48,801 bases of DNA from Roseobacter sinensis (GTDB lineage Bacteria; Pseudomonadota; Alphaproteobacteria; Rhodobacterales; Rhodobacteraceae), in contig NZ_JALIEB010000010.1 in assembly GCF_025755255.1 (NCBI RefSeq), forward strand, positions 1-48,801, given 5' to 3'. Numbering within the stretch: the stretch's first letter is position 1; each line of letters begins with the position of its first letter. The position numbers and the translations under genes are program-made. The notes beneath the pieces are model-generated. The model searched no databases, was not told where the DNA came from, and was given only the letters and a program-made list of their open reading frames with translations. Of the stretch, positions 1-9,060 are shown piece by piece.

Positions 1-129
1 AAATCCGCCCGCGCTTTCCTCCTTGTCAGATTTATCGCCGCTGCAGCTCGCGCTGACAGCAGCAACAAACCTTAGACAAAGCGGCCATCTGCCGTTCGCG
101 GCTAGATGTCCGCTTTTTGTGTGGTCCTG

Positions 130-1047
130 CTATGTACTGCCTGTCGTGTTTTTATCTGTGCTGGAAATCGCTGAAGTCCGTGCGACCGCGACGACGACGA
201 TCACGGCACCTATCCATTGCAAGACACCCAGACGCTCCGCGAGTATGACCCAGGCAAGCCCAATGGCGAAGACGGGCACAAGGCTAAGGTAGATGCCTGC
301 TTTTGACGCTTCGGTTTTCTGCAAGCCGATCAGATAAACGTAGAAAGCCGCGCCATAGTAAATTGCTCCGGTTCCAAGGGCTGATCCAACGAGGAATGGG
401 GTTCCGATCCGAGTAGGGGCAAGCCCGGCCCAAGCCGCACCTCCCCAAATTGCAGCGGAAAGAATGCAAGCTGTCGCCTGAACCACGATCAGGGCACTAA
501 GGAAATCAAGTTTCCCGCTCAGGCCTCGCATCCAGACTGTGTAGATCGCGGCACAGACAGTCGACATCAGCGCAAACGCAAGCCCGGCGAACCGAAAGGG
601 AGACGCCTCCGTCGAGCCACCCACGACGATGACGATAACCCCACCGACGGCTGCGAAGCACAATATGGACACCGCCGGACTAAACCGCTCACCCAAAAGC
701 ACCCATGCCAGCCCCAGCATCAAAACCGGCTGCGTTGCAAAGACCACAGATGCCTCGCTGGCCGAAACCAGAGCGAGCGCCATGATTGTCCCAACTGAGC
801 CAGCGCCAAGAATGATTCCTGCAAAGGCAGGGCGAACCAAATGCGCAAAGGGCTCCATTCTCCATCCTTTTGCGAGCCGAACGGTGACCAAGAAGACAAC
901 ACCTCCGATCAGTTGCAGCGTTAAGAATGGCAGAGGGTCGATTGCAGAAGTTGGGCTGCTATCCAAGGAAAGCAGATATTTTGCCAAAACGGAGCCAAGT
1001 GCGAGTAGGAAGGCGGATGCAACAAAAAGAAGATGTGAAAGCGGCAT
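130..1047 (-). CDS. EamA/DMT-family membrane exporter
   Basis: About 305 residues, almost all hydrophobic, with the ten-helix, two-repeat layout of the drug/metabolite transporter superfamily. The second half-repeat shows the usual family pattern near the end (SLVPVFAIGLAWVILAE). It should sit in the inner membrane and export small metabolites; the substrate cannot be read from sequence. I chose the ATG at 1047 because a CAGGAC Shine-Dalgarno lies just upstream and the hydrophobic first helix begins at once; an upstream in-frame start at 1095 would add 16 basic residues. It is transcribed away from the LysR gene at 1140, which is a common regulator/target arrangement, so it is the likely target of that regulator. 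Family assignment is firm; function is unknown. Confidence 0.85.
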   Translation of the reverse strand: MPLSHLLFVASAFLLALGSVLAKYLLSLDSSPTSAIDPLPFLTLQLIGGVVFLVTVRLAKGWRMEPFAHLVRPAFAGIILGAGSVGTIMALALVSASEASVVFATQPVLMLGLAWVLLGERFSPAVSILCFAAVGGVIVIVVGGSTEASPFRFAGLAFALMSTVCAAIYTVWMRGLSGKLDFLSALIVVQATACILSAAIWGGAAWAGLAPTRIGTPFLVGSALGTGAIYYGAAFYVYLIGLQKTEASKAGIYLSLVPVFAIGLAWVILAERLGVLQWIGAVIVVVAVARTSAISSTDKNTTGST

Positions 1048-1115
1048 GGCAGGTCCTGTTTTCCTCAACCTCAATGTTGCTATCTGATTTCTCAAACGAT
1101 CATTCTTCCCTTTTG

Positions 1116-1132
1116 CATTACTTTTTGTAATG
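1116..1132. promoter_or_regulatory. Palindrome between DMT and LysR genes, probable LysR operator
   Basis: A perfect 6-bp inverted repeat (CATTAC, 5-nt T spacer, GTAATG) lies 7 bp before the LysR start codon in the divergent intergenic region. It contains the T-N11-A pattern of LysR boxes. Autoregulation is inferred from position only. Confidence 0.5.
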
Positions 1133-1139
1133 TTGGGGT

Positions 1140-2009
1140 ATGCTCCCCAATCTCACCGCCCTTCGCGCCTTTGAAGCAGCTGCACGGCACCAGAGCTTTT
1201 CCAAAGCCGCCAACGCCCTCGGCGTGACCCCTGCTGCGATCAGCCGGGCTATTCGACGGCTTGAAGATGATCTTGGGTTTGACTTGTTTGACCGGTCGCA
1301 CCGCGCGGTGTCTCTGACAGAGGCAGGCACGCGATATGCGCAAAGGGTGACAGAGGGTTTCAGGCACCTAACAACGGAAAAAGCAGAGCAAACGCCCGGC
1401 AGACCCACCGTGAAGCTGGACGTTGAAGCCACGTTTCTACGGCAGTGGATTTTGCCGCGATTGTGTGAAGACTCTTTCAGAGACCTCCAGCTTTCGCTGA
1501 ACATCCGAACCCATCACGATCCACCAAGGGTCATCTCACCCACTGCCGATATGGCCATTGTCTGGGGGTTTGCGGACTACCGGGGCTTCGAACGCCAGCG
1601 TCTGGTCTCGCCAAGAACCATTCTTGTGTCAGCGCCAAGTTTGGGCATCTCTACGTTGGCTGAGGCTGCGGGCGGCACATTGATACACGAAGCGGATGAT
1701 CACTGGTGGAGGCTCGTGTTTTCGGAAGCGGGGCTACCCTATCCTGACGCCGCGCCGACGATCACCTTGAACAGATGCGACTTGCCTGTTGAGGCGGCGC
1801 GTTTGGGGCTGGGAATGGCTGTGGCCGATGATGTCATTGCAGAATATGAACTGAAAACGGGGGCGTTGGTCGGCGTTGATGGACCGCATTTGGACAGCCA
1901 GGACTACTTCCTTATGTCTCGATCGAACGTTTCCGTGCCAGCACAGGCGTTTGCTGGGTGGCTGAAGGATCAAGCGCATGATTTTGCGGACTGGCAGAAA
2001 TCGCTATAG
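1140..2009 (+). CDS. LysR-family transcriptional regulator (GcvA-like)
   Basis: 289 residues, normal length for LysR regulators. Residues 1-60 hold the winged helix-turn-helix: LRAFEAAARHQSFSKAANAL followed by TPAAISRAIRRLEDDLG and the FDRSHRAVSLTEAG wing. The rest is the periplasmic-binding-protein-like effector domain, of the GcvA subtype judging from the order of its motifs. It is divergent from the DMT exporter with about 90 bp between the two starts, and a palindromic LysR-type box sits in that gap. It probably controls the exporter and itself in response to an unknown small molecule. Confidence 0.88.
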   Translation: MLPNLTALRAFEAAARHQSFSKAANALGVTPAAISRAIRRLEDDLGFDLFDRSHRAVSLTEAGTRYAQRVTEGFRHLTTEKAEQTPGRPTVKLDVEATFLRQWILPRLCEDSFRDLQLSLNIRTHHDPPRVISPTADMAIVWGFADYRGFERQRLVSPRTILVSAPSLGISTLAEAAGGTLIHEADDHWWRLVFSEAGLPYPDAAPTITLNRCDLPVEAARLGLGMAVADDVIAEYELKTGALVGVDGPHLDSQDYFLMSRSNVSVPAQAFAGWLKDQAHDFADWQKSL

Positions 2010-2145
2010 TCCATTCGCTCTCTGTATTGCGGACATTGGTGCATGGTGCAGCATTATGCACTTTTGGGCTCCGTAACGGACATTAACCGTCCGGTCTTCA
2101 ACAGAGACTTTGCGTCCGTCGGTCGGGCAAGTGCGGATGTAGAAA

Positions 2146-2170
2146 GGCCCCGGAGATCATCTCCGGGGCC
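2146..2170 (-). terminator. Rho-independent terminator of ctaD
   Basis: A GC-rich stem of 11 bp (GGCCCCGGAGA paired across a 3-nt loop) lies just downstream of the ctaD stop on the minus strand and is followed on that strand by a short T run. Confidence 0.7.
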
Positions 2171-2185
2171 TTCGGTTTCGGGCGG

Positions 2186-3856
2186 TCAGTGGGCCGGGTG
2201 TTTGTCCCAGTCTTCCTGCTTGGGCAGCTGCTCGAACGTGTGTTCGGGCGGCGGGCTGGGCAGGGTCCACTCCAGCGTGTCGGCGTATTCGTTCCACGGG
2301 TTGTTCTCGGTCGCCGGCTTACCCTTGCGCAGGGCGTAGGCCATGATGCCGAAGAAGAACAGGAACGAGGCGAAGCTGATGAAGGCGCCGAGGCTCGACC
2401 ACCAGTTCCAGTAGGCGAAGGCATCCGGATAGTCGATGTAGCGGCGCGGCATGCCCTGACGGCCCAGGAAGTGCTGGGGGAAGAACGTCAGGTTGGAGCC
2501 GATGAACATCATCCAGAAGTGGATCTTGCCGGCCATCTCCGGGTACATCTTGCCGGTCATCTTGGGGAAGTAGAAGTAGATCCCCGCGAAGATCGCGAAG
2601 ACGGCACCGAGGCTCATCACGTAGTGGAAGTGCGCCACCACGTAGTAGGTGTCGTGGTAGTAGCGGTCCACAGCGGCCTGGGAGAGCACGATGCCCGTCA
2701 CCCCGCCGACGGTGAAGAGGAAGAGGAAGCCAAAGGCCCAGAGCATGGGTGTCTTGAACTCCACCGAACCGCCCCACATGGTGGCGATCCAGCTGAAAAC
2801 CTTCACGCCTGTGGGCACCGCGATGACCATGGTGGCGAGCATGAAGTAGGCCTGCTGGTTGAGGCTCATCCCCACGGTGTACATGTGGTGCGCCCAGACC
2901 ACGAAGCCCAGGGCGCCGATGGCGATGATCGCCCAGACCATCGGCAGGTAGCCGAAGATCGGCTTACGCGCGAAGGTGGCGATCACATGAGAGATGATGC
3001 CGAAGCCGGGCAGGATGATGATGTAGACCTCCGGGTGGCCGAAGAACCACAGGATGTGCTGGTAGAGCACCGGGTCGCCGCCGCCCGCGGGATCAAAGAA
3101 GGTGAAGCCGAAGTTGCGGTCCATCAGCAGCATCGTGATCGCCCCCGCCAGCACCGGCAGCGACAGCAGGATCAACCAGGAGGTGACGAAGATCGACCAA
3201 GAGAACAGCGGCACCTTGAAGAGCGTCATGCCCGGCGCGCGCATGTTCAGGAAGGTGGTGATCATGTTGATCGCACCGAGGATTGAGGAGGCGCCCGAGA
3301 CGTGCACCGCGAAGATCGCGAGGTCCATCGAGAAGCCGCCTTCAAGCGTCGAGAGCGGCGGGTAGAGCACCCATCCCACGCCCGAGCCGGACTGATCATT
3401 GCCGCCCGGCGCCAGTACCGAGCAGATCGCCAGCGTGGTGCCGGCGACGTAGAGCCAGAAGCTGAGGTTGTTCATGCGCGGGAAGGCCATATCCGGCGCC
3501 CCGATCTGCAAGGGCATGAAATAGTTGCCAAATCCGCCGAAGAGCGCCGGGATCACCACAAAGAACATCATCAGGATGCCGTGGCCGGTGATCAGCACGT
3601 TCCACAAATGCCCATTGGGCGTGCACTCCGCCGACGAGGCGAAGAGACGCGCACCCTCCATGCACATATATTGAACGCCCGGATCCATCAGCTCCAGCCG
3701 CATGTAGATGGTGAAGGCGACCGACACGAAGCCCACGAGGGCGGACGTGATCAGATACAGGATACCGATGTCTTTGTGATTGGTGGACATGAACCAACGG
3801 GTGAAGAACCCGCGTTCGTCATGGTGTTCGTGGCCATGGACGGCTGCGTCTGCCAT
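2186..3856 (-). CDS. ctaD: Cytochrome c oxidase subunit I (aa3-type)
   Basis: 556 residues. This is the catalytic subunit of the haem-copper terminal oxidase that reduces oxygen and pumps protons across the inner membrane. Visible family signatures are the CuB/haem motif [24 protein letters not shown], and [21 protein letters not shown] with the haem a/a3 histidine ligands, set in twelve membrane segments. The ATG at 3856 is preceded by a strong GAAGGAGG ribosome site at good spacing and gives the typical [17 protein letters not shown] start, so the 62 extra residues of the longest open frame are not real. The gene stands alone with its own terminator: the other oxidase subunits are not next to it, as is common in Rhodobacteraceae, where ctaD is detached from the ctaC-B-G-E cluster. 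Confidence 0.97.
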   Translation of the reverse strand: MADAAVHGHEHHDERGFFTRWFMSTNHKDIGILYLITSALVGFVSVAFTIYMRLELMDPGVQYMCMEGARLFASSAECTPNGHLWNVLITGHGILMMFFVVIPALFGGFGNYFMPLQIGAPDMAFPRMNNLSFWLYVAGTTLAICSVLAPGGNDQSGSGVGWVLYPPLSTLEGGFSMDLAIFAVHVSGASSILGAINMITTFLNMRAPGMTLFKVPLFSWSIFVTSWLILLSLPVLAGAITMLLMDRNFGFTFFDPAGGGDPVLYQHILWFFGHPEVYIIILPGFGIISHVIATFARKPIFGYLPMVWAIIAIGALGFVVWAHHMYTVGMSLNQQAYFMLATMVIAVPTGVKVFSWIATMWGGSVEFKTPMLWAFGFLFLFTVGGVTGIVLSQAAVDRYYHDTYYVVAHFHYVMSLGAVFAIFAGIYFYFPKMTGKMYPEMAGKIHFWMMFIGSNLTFFPQHFLGRQGMPRRYIDYPDAFAYWNWWSSLGAFISFASFLFFFGIMAYALRKGKPATENNPWNEYADTLEWTLPSPPPEHTFEQLPKQEDWDKHPAH

Positions 3857-4154
3857 GCTCGTGCCTCCTTCGTTAAGTCGTGGTTGCTGCATGGCGGTTC
3901 CCGGGCCACGCAGCAGAGTCTCTGCGGTTTTAGAGGGAGTTGGCTTAAGGAGCAATGATCGTAATTGCCGCAGCCGAAGAAAAAAGCGCGGAGGTTCCCT
4001 TTCCGGCCCGTCGCGCGCGTAGGTTGAAATGTTTAGCGCCAATTTAACTCATCTGCGGATTCTTTTACGCGGGTTTAAGCTTCCTGCGCCACTTTGACTG
4101 CCGAGAGTGGTTTCGGCCCAGGCGGTGTGTGTGACTGTGGGATCGGGTTTGAAA

Positions 4155-5405
4155 ATGCAGGTGGCAGCGCCACAATCCGTTGAGACTGCGCCGGGTCCGT
4201 CCGGTGCGCGCTCCACTGCGTTCTGGGAGCGGCTTGCCGAGGTCGTCCCGGGCGTCATCTATCTTTTCAATCATCAGACCATGTCCAATGAATACGTCAA
4301 CCGGTCGGTACATGATCTGCTGGGCTACTCCGCTGAGGAAATCGCCGATATGGGACCCAATATGCTGGCCACCGCGGTGCTGGAGGAGGATCAGCCCGGG
4401 GTGATGAGCTACCTTGCCGCGCTGCGCCATCTCGGCGAGGGCGAGGAGGCAAGCCATGTCTACCGGGTCCGTCGGGCGGACGGTGCAGTCCGCTGGTTCC
4501 GCAGTGTCGACAGCGTGTTCGAGCGCGAGGCGGACGGCCGCGTGCTGCGGCATATCGGCATCGCTCTGGACGTCACCGCGCAGATGGCCATCGAGGCCGA
4601 ATTGCGGCAGGTCAACGAAGACTTGGAAGAGCGCATCCGCGCGCGCACGGCCGAGCTGGAGCGGCTCAACCGCGAGCTGGGAATACGGATGGAGGCGCGT
4701 ACCGCCGAATTGCAGGACGTGAAGCGCGATCTGGAAGATCTCACATATGTGGCGACCCACGACCTTCGGGTGCCGGTCAACAACATGGGCAGCCTGACCC
4801 ATATGCTGAGCGAGGCGGAACCGCTGCTGCCACCCGAGCACGTGGAAACACTTGGCTGGCTGCGAGACGTGTCCGATCAGGCGAGCGAGAAGCTCGATGC
4901 GTTGATCTGCGTGGCACAGGCGCGCTCCGGTGCGCTCAAGGCATTCGAGGAGGTCGATCTGGCCCGGATCACCGATCAGGCGCTGGTGAACCTGCATTTC
5001 CAGATCACCCGTACGCGGGCGGTGGTCAAGACCCGCTTCGACGTGCCGGCGGTCTGGTTCGTGCCGCGCGAGATGGAAAACATCCTGCAGTCCATGATCG
5101 GCAATGCCATCAAGTACCACGTCCCCGGGCGGCGGCCGCGGATCCAACTTCTGTCCCGCCGGCATGCGGACCACGTGGAGATCTCGATCGAGGACAACGG
5201 CACCGGGCTCGACCTGCCGCGGGACGCCGACAAGGTGTTCGGCCTGTTCAAGCGTGCCCATACCACGCCCGGCGGCGCCGGGGTGTCGCTCTACGCGATC
5301 CGCCGGGTGCTCGAACGGGTCGGCGGACGCATCGACGTCACGAGCACGCCCGGGCGCGGCAGCCGCTTTTCGATCTGCCTGCCACATCGGCCCGAACCGT
5401 CATGA
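4155..5405 (+). CDS. PAS-domain sensor histidine kinase
   Basis: 416 residues from the ATG at 4155; a GTG at 4107 would add 16. There is no membrane segment, so the kinase is cytosolic. Order of domains: a PAS/PAC sensor at about residues 20-150 (GYSAEEIADMGPN; RRADGAVRWFRSV), a short coiled coil with two ARTAEL repeats at about 155-195, an H-box at about 198-210 (ATHDLRVPVNN, phosphorylated His about 202), then the ATPase domain with an N box (IGNAIKYH), a G1 box (EDNGTGLD) and FGLFKR. The catalytic layout resembles the phytochrome/KaiC-associated kinases that pair with Rcp1-like regulators. Its stop overlaps the start of the next gene (ATGA), so kinase and receiver are translated together. 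Confidence 0.9.
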   Translation: MQVAAPQSVETAPGPSGARSTAFWERLAEVVPGVIYLFNHQTMSNEYVNRSVHDLLGYSAEEIADMGPNMLATAVLEEDQPGVMSYLAALRHLGEGEEASHVYRVRRADGAVRWFRSVDSVFEREADGRVLRHIGIALDVTAQMAIEAELRQVNEDLEERIRARTAELERLNRELGIRMEARTAELQDVKRDLEDLTYVATHDLRVPVNNMGSLTHMLSEAEPLLPPEHVETLGWLRDVSDQASEKLDALICVAQARSGALKAFEEVDLARITDQALVNLHFQITRTRAVVKTRFDVPAVWFVPREMENILQSMIGNAIKYHVPGRRPRIQLLSRRHADHVEISIEDNGTGLDLPRDADKVFGLFKRAHTTPGGAGVSLYAIRRVLERVGGRIDVTSTPGRGSRFSICLPHRPEPS

Positions 5406-5827
5406 CCCAACCGGCCCTTCAACGCGTCCTGCTCGTCGACGACGACAAGGTGACCAACCTGATGCACGGCCGGCTGATCCGGCGCAGCGGTCTCATCGGT
5501 CAGATCGATGTGGCGACCGATGGGGTGGCCGCCCTCGAGTACCTGCAAGCGCGAACGGACGCCGGAGACGGCTGGCCCGAGCTCATCCTGCTCGACATCA
5601 ACATGCCGCGGATGGATGGCTTCGAGTTTCTCGAAAGCTATGCGGCACTGCCTGCCGAATGCGGCCGGGCCGAGACGCTGATCATCATGCTGTCGACATC
5701 GGTGTTGCGGGCCGACCACGCGCGCGCCGAGGCGGACCCGCATGTGCACGCCTTCGTGAGCAAGCCCTTGGCAAGCGACGACATCGTCCGTTTCGTTCAC
5801 GCGGCCCAAAGCCGGCGCGTCCACTAG
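5402..5827 (+). CDS. Single-domain response regulator (CheY/Rcp1-like)
   Basis: 141 residues, a receiver domain only. The acidic pocket (VDDDK at 13-17), phosphoacceptor Asp65 in [11 protein letters not shown], the Ser/Thr switch (LSTS at about 98-101) and Lys121 in the SKPL loop are all present. There is no output domain, so it should act through protein contacts or as a phosphate relay. It overlaps the kinase gene by 4 bp and is certainly its partner. The insert between helix 4 and Lys121 is longer than in CheY, as in Rcp1-type regulators. Its TAG stop shares the bases CTAG with the stop of convergent lipB. Confidence 0.92.
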   Translation: MTQPALQRVLLVDDDKVTNLMHGRLIRRSGLIGQIDVATDGVAALEYLQARTDAGDGWPELILLDINMPRMDGFEFLESYAALPAECGRAETLIIMLSTSVLRADHARAEADPHVHAFVSKPLASDDIVRFVHAAQSRRVH

Positions 5828-6516
5828 GGCAGGGCCTCTGCGGGTTTCGGGGCCAGGTCCTGAGGGACATCGCCGAAGACCTGGGCGAAGGCGTCGCGCA
5901 GTGCGACATCCACATCCGCCAGACCGACGGGCAGGCCGAGGTCCACGAGGCTGGTGACGCCATGCGTGCGGATGCCGCAGGGCACGATGCCGTCGAAGTG
6001 GCTCAGGTCGGGGTCGACGTTGAGCGAGATGCCATGAAAGCTGATCCATTTGCGCAGGCGGATGCCGATGGCGGCGATCTTGTCTTCGGCGGTGTCGCCA
6101 TTGGGCTGTGCCGGTTTCTCGGGCCGCTCGACCCAAACACCGACCCGGCCCGGGCGCACGACCCCCGTGACATTGAAAGCCTCCAGCGTTGCGATCACCC
6201 AGGCCTCGAGTTGTTGCACGAAGCGCCGGACGTCCCGCCCGCGGCGACCGACATCGAGCATCACATAGACGACACGCTGTCCCGGACCGTGGTACGTGTA
6301 CTGCCCGCCGCGCCGCGTCGGATAGACCGGAAACCGGTTAGGATCGGTCAGGTCCTCGGCGCGGGCGCTGGTTCCGGCGGAGTAGAGCGGCGGATGCTCG
6401 AGCAGCCAGATGCATTCGCCCGCTGCGCCGGCGGCGATGGCATCGGCGCGGGCCTCCATCCATGCTTCCGCTGACCGGTAGTCGGTCAGCCCGTCTGTCA
6501 CGATCCACTCCACCAT
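5824..6516 (-). CDS. lipB: Octanoyl-ACP:protein octanoyltransferase
   Basis: 230 residues, the usual LipB length. LipB moves octanoate from acyl-carrier protein to the lipoyl domains of 2-oxoacid dehydrogenases and the glycine-cleavage H protein, the first step in making protein-bound lipoate. The family signatures [13 protein letters not shown], the conserved lysine region [13 protein letters not shown] and the catalytic cysteine in GIVPCGI are all present. It is a single cytosolic gene, convergent with the response regulator and overlapping it by 4 bp at a shared CTAG. Confidence 0.95.
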   Translation of the reverse strand: MVEWIVTDGLTDYRSAEAWMEARADAIAAGAAGECIWLLEHPPLYSAGTSARAEDLTDPNRFPVYPTRRGGQYTYHGPGQRVVYVMLDVGRRGRDVRRFVQQLEAWVIATLEAFNVTGVVRPGRVGVWVERPEKPAQPNGDTAEDKIAAIGIRLRKWISFHGISLNVDPDLSHFDGIVPCGIRTHGVTSLVDLGLPVGLADVDVALRDAFAQVFGDVPQDLAPKPAEALP

Positions 6517-6672
6517 GGCGCCGGTCTAGCGCAAGCATGGCGAGGCGAAAACCCCCGGAGCGGGCCTCTGGCGCTCGTCGACGACAATCCAGGAGCGCCC
6601 AACGAAAGCCTTCGGTCGAATCGCTCACTGTGCTAGCGTAACGAGATACGTTTTTCATGCCGGAGATTTTTC

Positions 6673-7986
6673 ATGTTTTCCAAACATTTGACCGCTGCAG
6701 CCCTCGCCGCCTCCGTCGCCGCAATGCCCGCCTCTCGTGCGGCCGCTGATGCTGGCGACTTTGTTGCAGGCGCCCTGATCGGGGGGATCGTGGGCCATGC
6801 GGTGACCAAAAACAACCAGAAGAAGAAACAGCGAGTCTATCGCCCCGGCATTCCTTCGACCCACGAAGGACGTCAGATCCAGTCCTCGCTGAACTATTTC
6901 GGGTTCAACGCGGGCCGTGTCGATGGGCAGCTTGGCCGACAATCGCGCAGTGCCATTGCGTCCTATCAGGCCTATATGGGCTATCCCGCAACCGGTCAGT
7001 TGAGCGCCTTTGAGCAGGATCTGCTGATCACGTCTTACAACCGCGCCCAGGCGGGTGGTTATCAGACCACCCAGCTGATTGCGTCCAATCCCGAGGGTAC
7101 GCGTGGACTGCTCAAGACCTATCGGGCGGAGATGGCCGGCCAGGCGGTGCCGCAGCAGCAGCAACCGCCGGTGGTGGCTGTCGCGCCTCAGCCTGCGCCG
7201 GTGACAACTGTCGTGACACCCGCACCCGCTCCAGTGGCTCCGGCCCCGGCGCCTGTGACTGCGGTTGCAGCGGTACCCACGACCGAGGCGGCCACGACTG
7301 CGCTTCCGAATTTCTTCGAAGGCGGAGCGCCTGAGGCGTCGCTGGCGTCGCACTGCAACACGGTCTCCCTGCTGACCAGCACCAACGGCTACACCACCGT
7401 GGCCTCGATGACCGATCCGACCGCGGCGCTGAACGAACAGTTCTGCCTAGCGCGCACCTATGCCATCGCGCGGAGCGAAGAGTTGATCAGCCAGGTCAAC
7501 GGGCTGACACCGCAGCAGGTGGCAGCACAGTGCGACGGCTTCGGGCCAGTGGTTCAGCCTTATGTGGCGGGCCTGTCGCAGAAGTCGCGCGATGCGCTGA
7601 ACGAGGAGGTGTCGAGCTTCGTCGCCTCCATCGGAACGACGCCGCAGCAACTGGCCGGCACGGCGAAGATTTGCCTCGGGGTCGGCTACCGAACCGACAA
7701 CATGAATGTAGCGCTCGGCTCTGGGTTGATCCTCTATGCGCTCGGCGAGACGGTCTATGGCGAGTTGATGGGGCATCACCTCGCCCTCGGCTTCGGCACG
7801 CAGAAAAACGCGAAGATGGCCGGGCCTTGGTATGAAGCCGGGCTCGCGGCGACCGATGCAGGGGCCGATGCCGTCTTCGTGCCGGGCCAGCCGGAGCGCG
7901 CGGACATTCTGCGCAAGGCCTCGATGGAAGTGACAGGCACCCCCGCGCAGGCGGGTGTCTTGCCGGTGTTCTCGGTCACCGAGTAG
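6673..7986 (+). CDS. Secreted peptidoglycan-binding-domain protein
   Basis: 437 residues. Residues 1-25 form a Sec signal peptide ending near SRAAAD. A glycine-rich hydrophobic stretch (GALIGGIVGHAV) follows, then a PG-binding-1 domain at about 65-115 (IQSSLNYFGFNAGRVDGQLG, then SRSAIASYQAYMGYPATGQL). A Pro/Ala/Val linker at about 155-205 leads to an alpha-helical C-terminal domain of about 200 residues with a few cysteines that I do not recognise. It is probably a periplasmic wall-associated protein. It ends just before a strong terminator and is the last gene before the tRNA-Leu island boundary. Confidence 0.8.
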   Translation: MFSKHLTAAALAASVAAMPASRAAADAGDFVAGALIGGIVGHAVTKNNQKKKQRVYRPGIPSTHEGRQIQSSLNYFGFNAGRVDGQLGRQSRSAIASYQAYMGYPATGQLSAFEQDLLITSYNRAQAGGYQTTQLIASNPEGTRGLLKTYRAEMAGQAVPQQQQPPVVAVAPQPAPVTTVVTPAPAPVAPAPAPVTAVAAVPTTEAATTALPNFFEGGAPEASLASHCNTVSLLTSTNGYTTVASMTDPTAALNEQFCLARTYAIARSEELISQVNGLTPQQVAAQCDGFGPVVQPYVAGLSQKSRDALNEEVSSFVASIGTTPQQLAGTAKICLGVGYRTDNMNVALGSGLILYALGETVYGELMGHHLALGFGTQKNAKMAGPWYEAGLAATDAGADAVFVPGQPERADILRKASMEVTGTPAQAGVLPVFSVTE

Positions 7987-8015
7987 GCCACCAAGCAAAG
8001 ACGTCGCGCTTTGAC

Positions 8016-8047
8016 GCCCCAGCCACCCGATTGGCTGGGGCATTTTG
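8016..8047 (+). terminator. Rho-independent terminator
   Basis: A perfect 10-bp stem (GCCCCAGCCA) with a 6-nt loop is followed by ATTTTGCT. It lies 30 bp after the stop of the peptidoglycan-binding protein gene. Confidence 0.85.
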
Positions 8048-8109
8048 CTGAAAATGGCTCTTCACAACGGCGGGCGGGCAGGCTAAAGACCTCGCACCTT
8101 CCTAAGCGT

Positions 8110-8195
8110 GCGGATGTGGCGGAATGGTAGACGCGCAGCGTTGAGGTCGCTGTGGGGTAACACCCGTGGAAGTTCGAGTCTTCTCATCCGCACCA
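8110..8195 (+). tRNA. tRNA-Leu (anticodon GAG)
   Basis: 86 nt with CCA encoded. The acceptor stem pairs GCGGATG (8110-8116) with CATCCGC (8185-8191). The anticodon stem is CAGCG/CGCTG around the loop TTGAGGT, giving GAG. The long variable arm and the TTCGAGTC T-loop are of the class II leucine type. The last 14 bases recur exactly at 30989-31002, marking this gene as the integration target of the island. Confidence 0.96.
8182..8195 (+). repeat. Left attachment site (attL) in tRNA-Leu
   Basis: The bases TCTCATCCGCACCA form the 3' end of the tRNA including CCA. They are identical to 30989-31002. Direct repeats at a tRNA 3' end are the standard scar of P4-type integrase insertion. Confidence 0.82.
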
Positions 8196-8663
8196 TTAGA
8201 ACAGAAAAAACGCCTAAATATTAGGTATTTACGCGGCTTCTGTCTTCTTACATCCCCCAAATCATCCCCGCGAGGGACTTCCTTGCAGTGCAGTCGCTGT
8301 TTGCAATGTTAGAGTTGAGGTCCTTGCCTGCTGTTTTCTCGAGGCAATTCAGCACAGTCGAACTTGTCAGGTCGGCGCTGAGGCCACTTTGAATGCCGAA
8401 CACCAGTTCAGGTACTTGCTTCGCCCGCCCAAGACCCACCAAGTAAATCCGGTATCACATGCATACCGTGATGGATTGGACGGGTTAGTTAGTAAGTTCA
8501 GTATCTTAATCGGTTCTGTGTGCACTGTGTGTGCCACAAGCAATCGCGTTCTGGCGCACTCTGTCGGGCGTTTGGTGGTTGTGTGGATTTGGTCGAACTG
8601 AAGCGCGTTGGACCCGGAGGGCCTAGAGATCTCACCAACTCTGCAACAGCACGTAGTCATTTG
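8196..8663. other. Island left-end stretch without a clear gene
   Basis: Just after the tRNA there is an AT-rich imperfect palindrome at about 8202-8245 (ACAGAA ... CTAAATATTAG ... TTCTGT), perhaps an integrase-binding arm. On the minus strand an open frame at 8248-8442 (64 residues from a TTG) ends GMIWGM. It has no recognisable domain and no good ribosome site; I do not call it a gene with confidence. I see nothing else. Confidence 0.35.
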
Positions 8664-8950
8664 TCCCTTGTCGTGCCCATCAAAGAGTTGGTGAGTTGAA
8701 GGCCGGCGTTTCCCGTGTCGGTGGCGGTCGTTGCCATGTTCCTGCTAGCCGCGGCGATCATGCCTAGGGCGATTGAGCATGCAGTGCTCCATGCGACAGC
8801 CACAAACGTCGGCTGAATGTACCTCTTGGTCACGACGGGATCTGTCTTTTTCGTGCTGTTCCTTGCACTGGCACGGATCGGGAGCAGAAGACTGAGCGCC
8901 CGGGATCAGAAGGATGCTGTGCCTTCGAACTCGATACTCCTGCCCGTTGC
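8664..8950 (+). pseudogene. N-terminal remnant of a BCCT-family transporter
   Basis: Reading in the frame of 8715 gives FPVSVAVVAMFLLAA, then IMPRAIEHAVL, then NVG-stop-MYLLVTTGSVFFVLFL and ALARIGSRRLSARDQ. This matches the first two membrane helices of betaine/choline/carnitine transporters, where the motif is FGW-FYLL followed by a helix ending in LSRYG-x-x-LG. The stop (TGA at 8814-8816) falls exactly where the family has tryptophan (TGG). A second in-frame stop lies at 8697 and the homology fades after about 8915. It is a decayed fragment of roughly 80 codons without the catalytic core. Family identity is from memory of the motif. Confidence 0.5.
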
Positions 8951-9060
8951 GACGTGCGGCACGTGGTGGCAATGCCCATCCAGCGCGTAGCGTCGACATC
9001 GACCATGGACATTGGCAGTACATGAACGATGTCGCGCATCTTACCAGCGGTGAGTTGTTG

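Noticed and set aside
2189-3286. A 365-codon open frame opposite ctaD
   Set aside because: It is His/Glu/Asp-rich low-complexity sequence, the antisense of hydrophobic helices.
4065-5387. A 440-codon open frame opposite the histidine kinase
   Set aside because: No family motif; the kinase boxes are clear on the other strand.
8248-8442. A 64-residue minus-strand frame after tRNA-Leu
   Set aside because: It starts with TTG, has no clear ribosome site and no family; mentioned in the left-end entry but not called as a gene.
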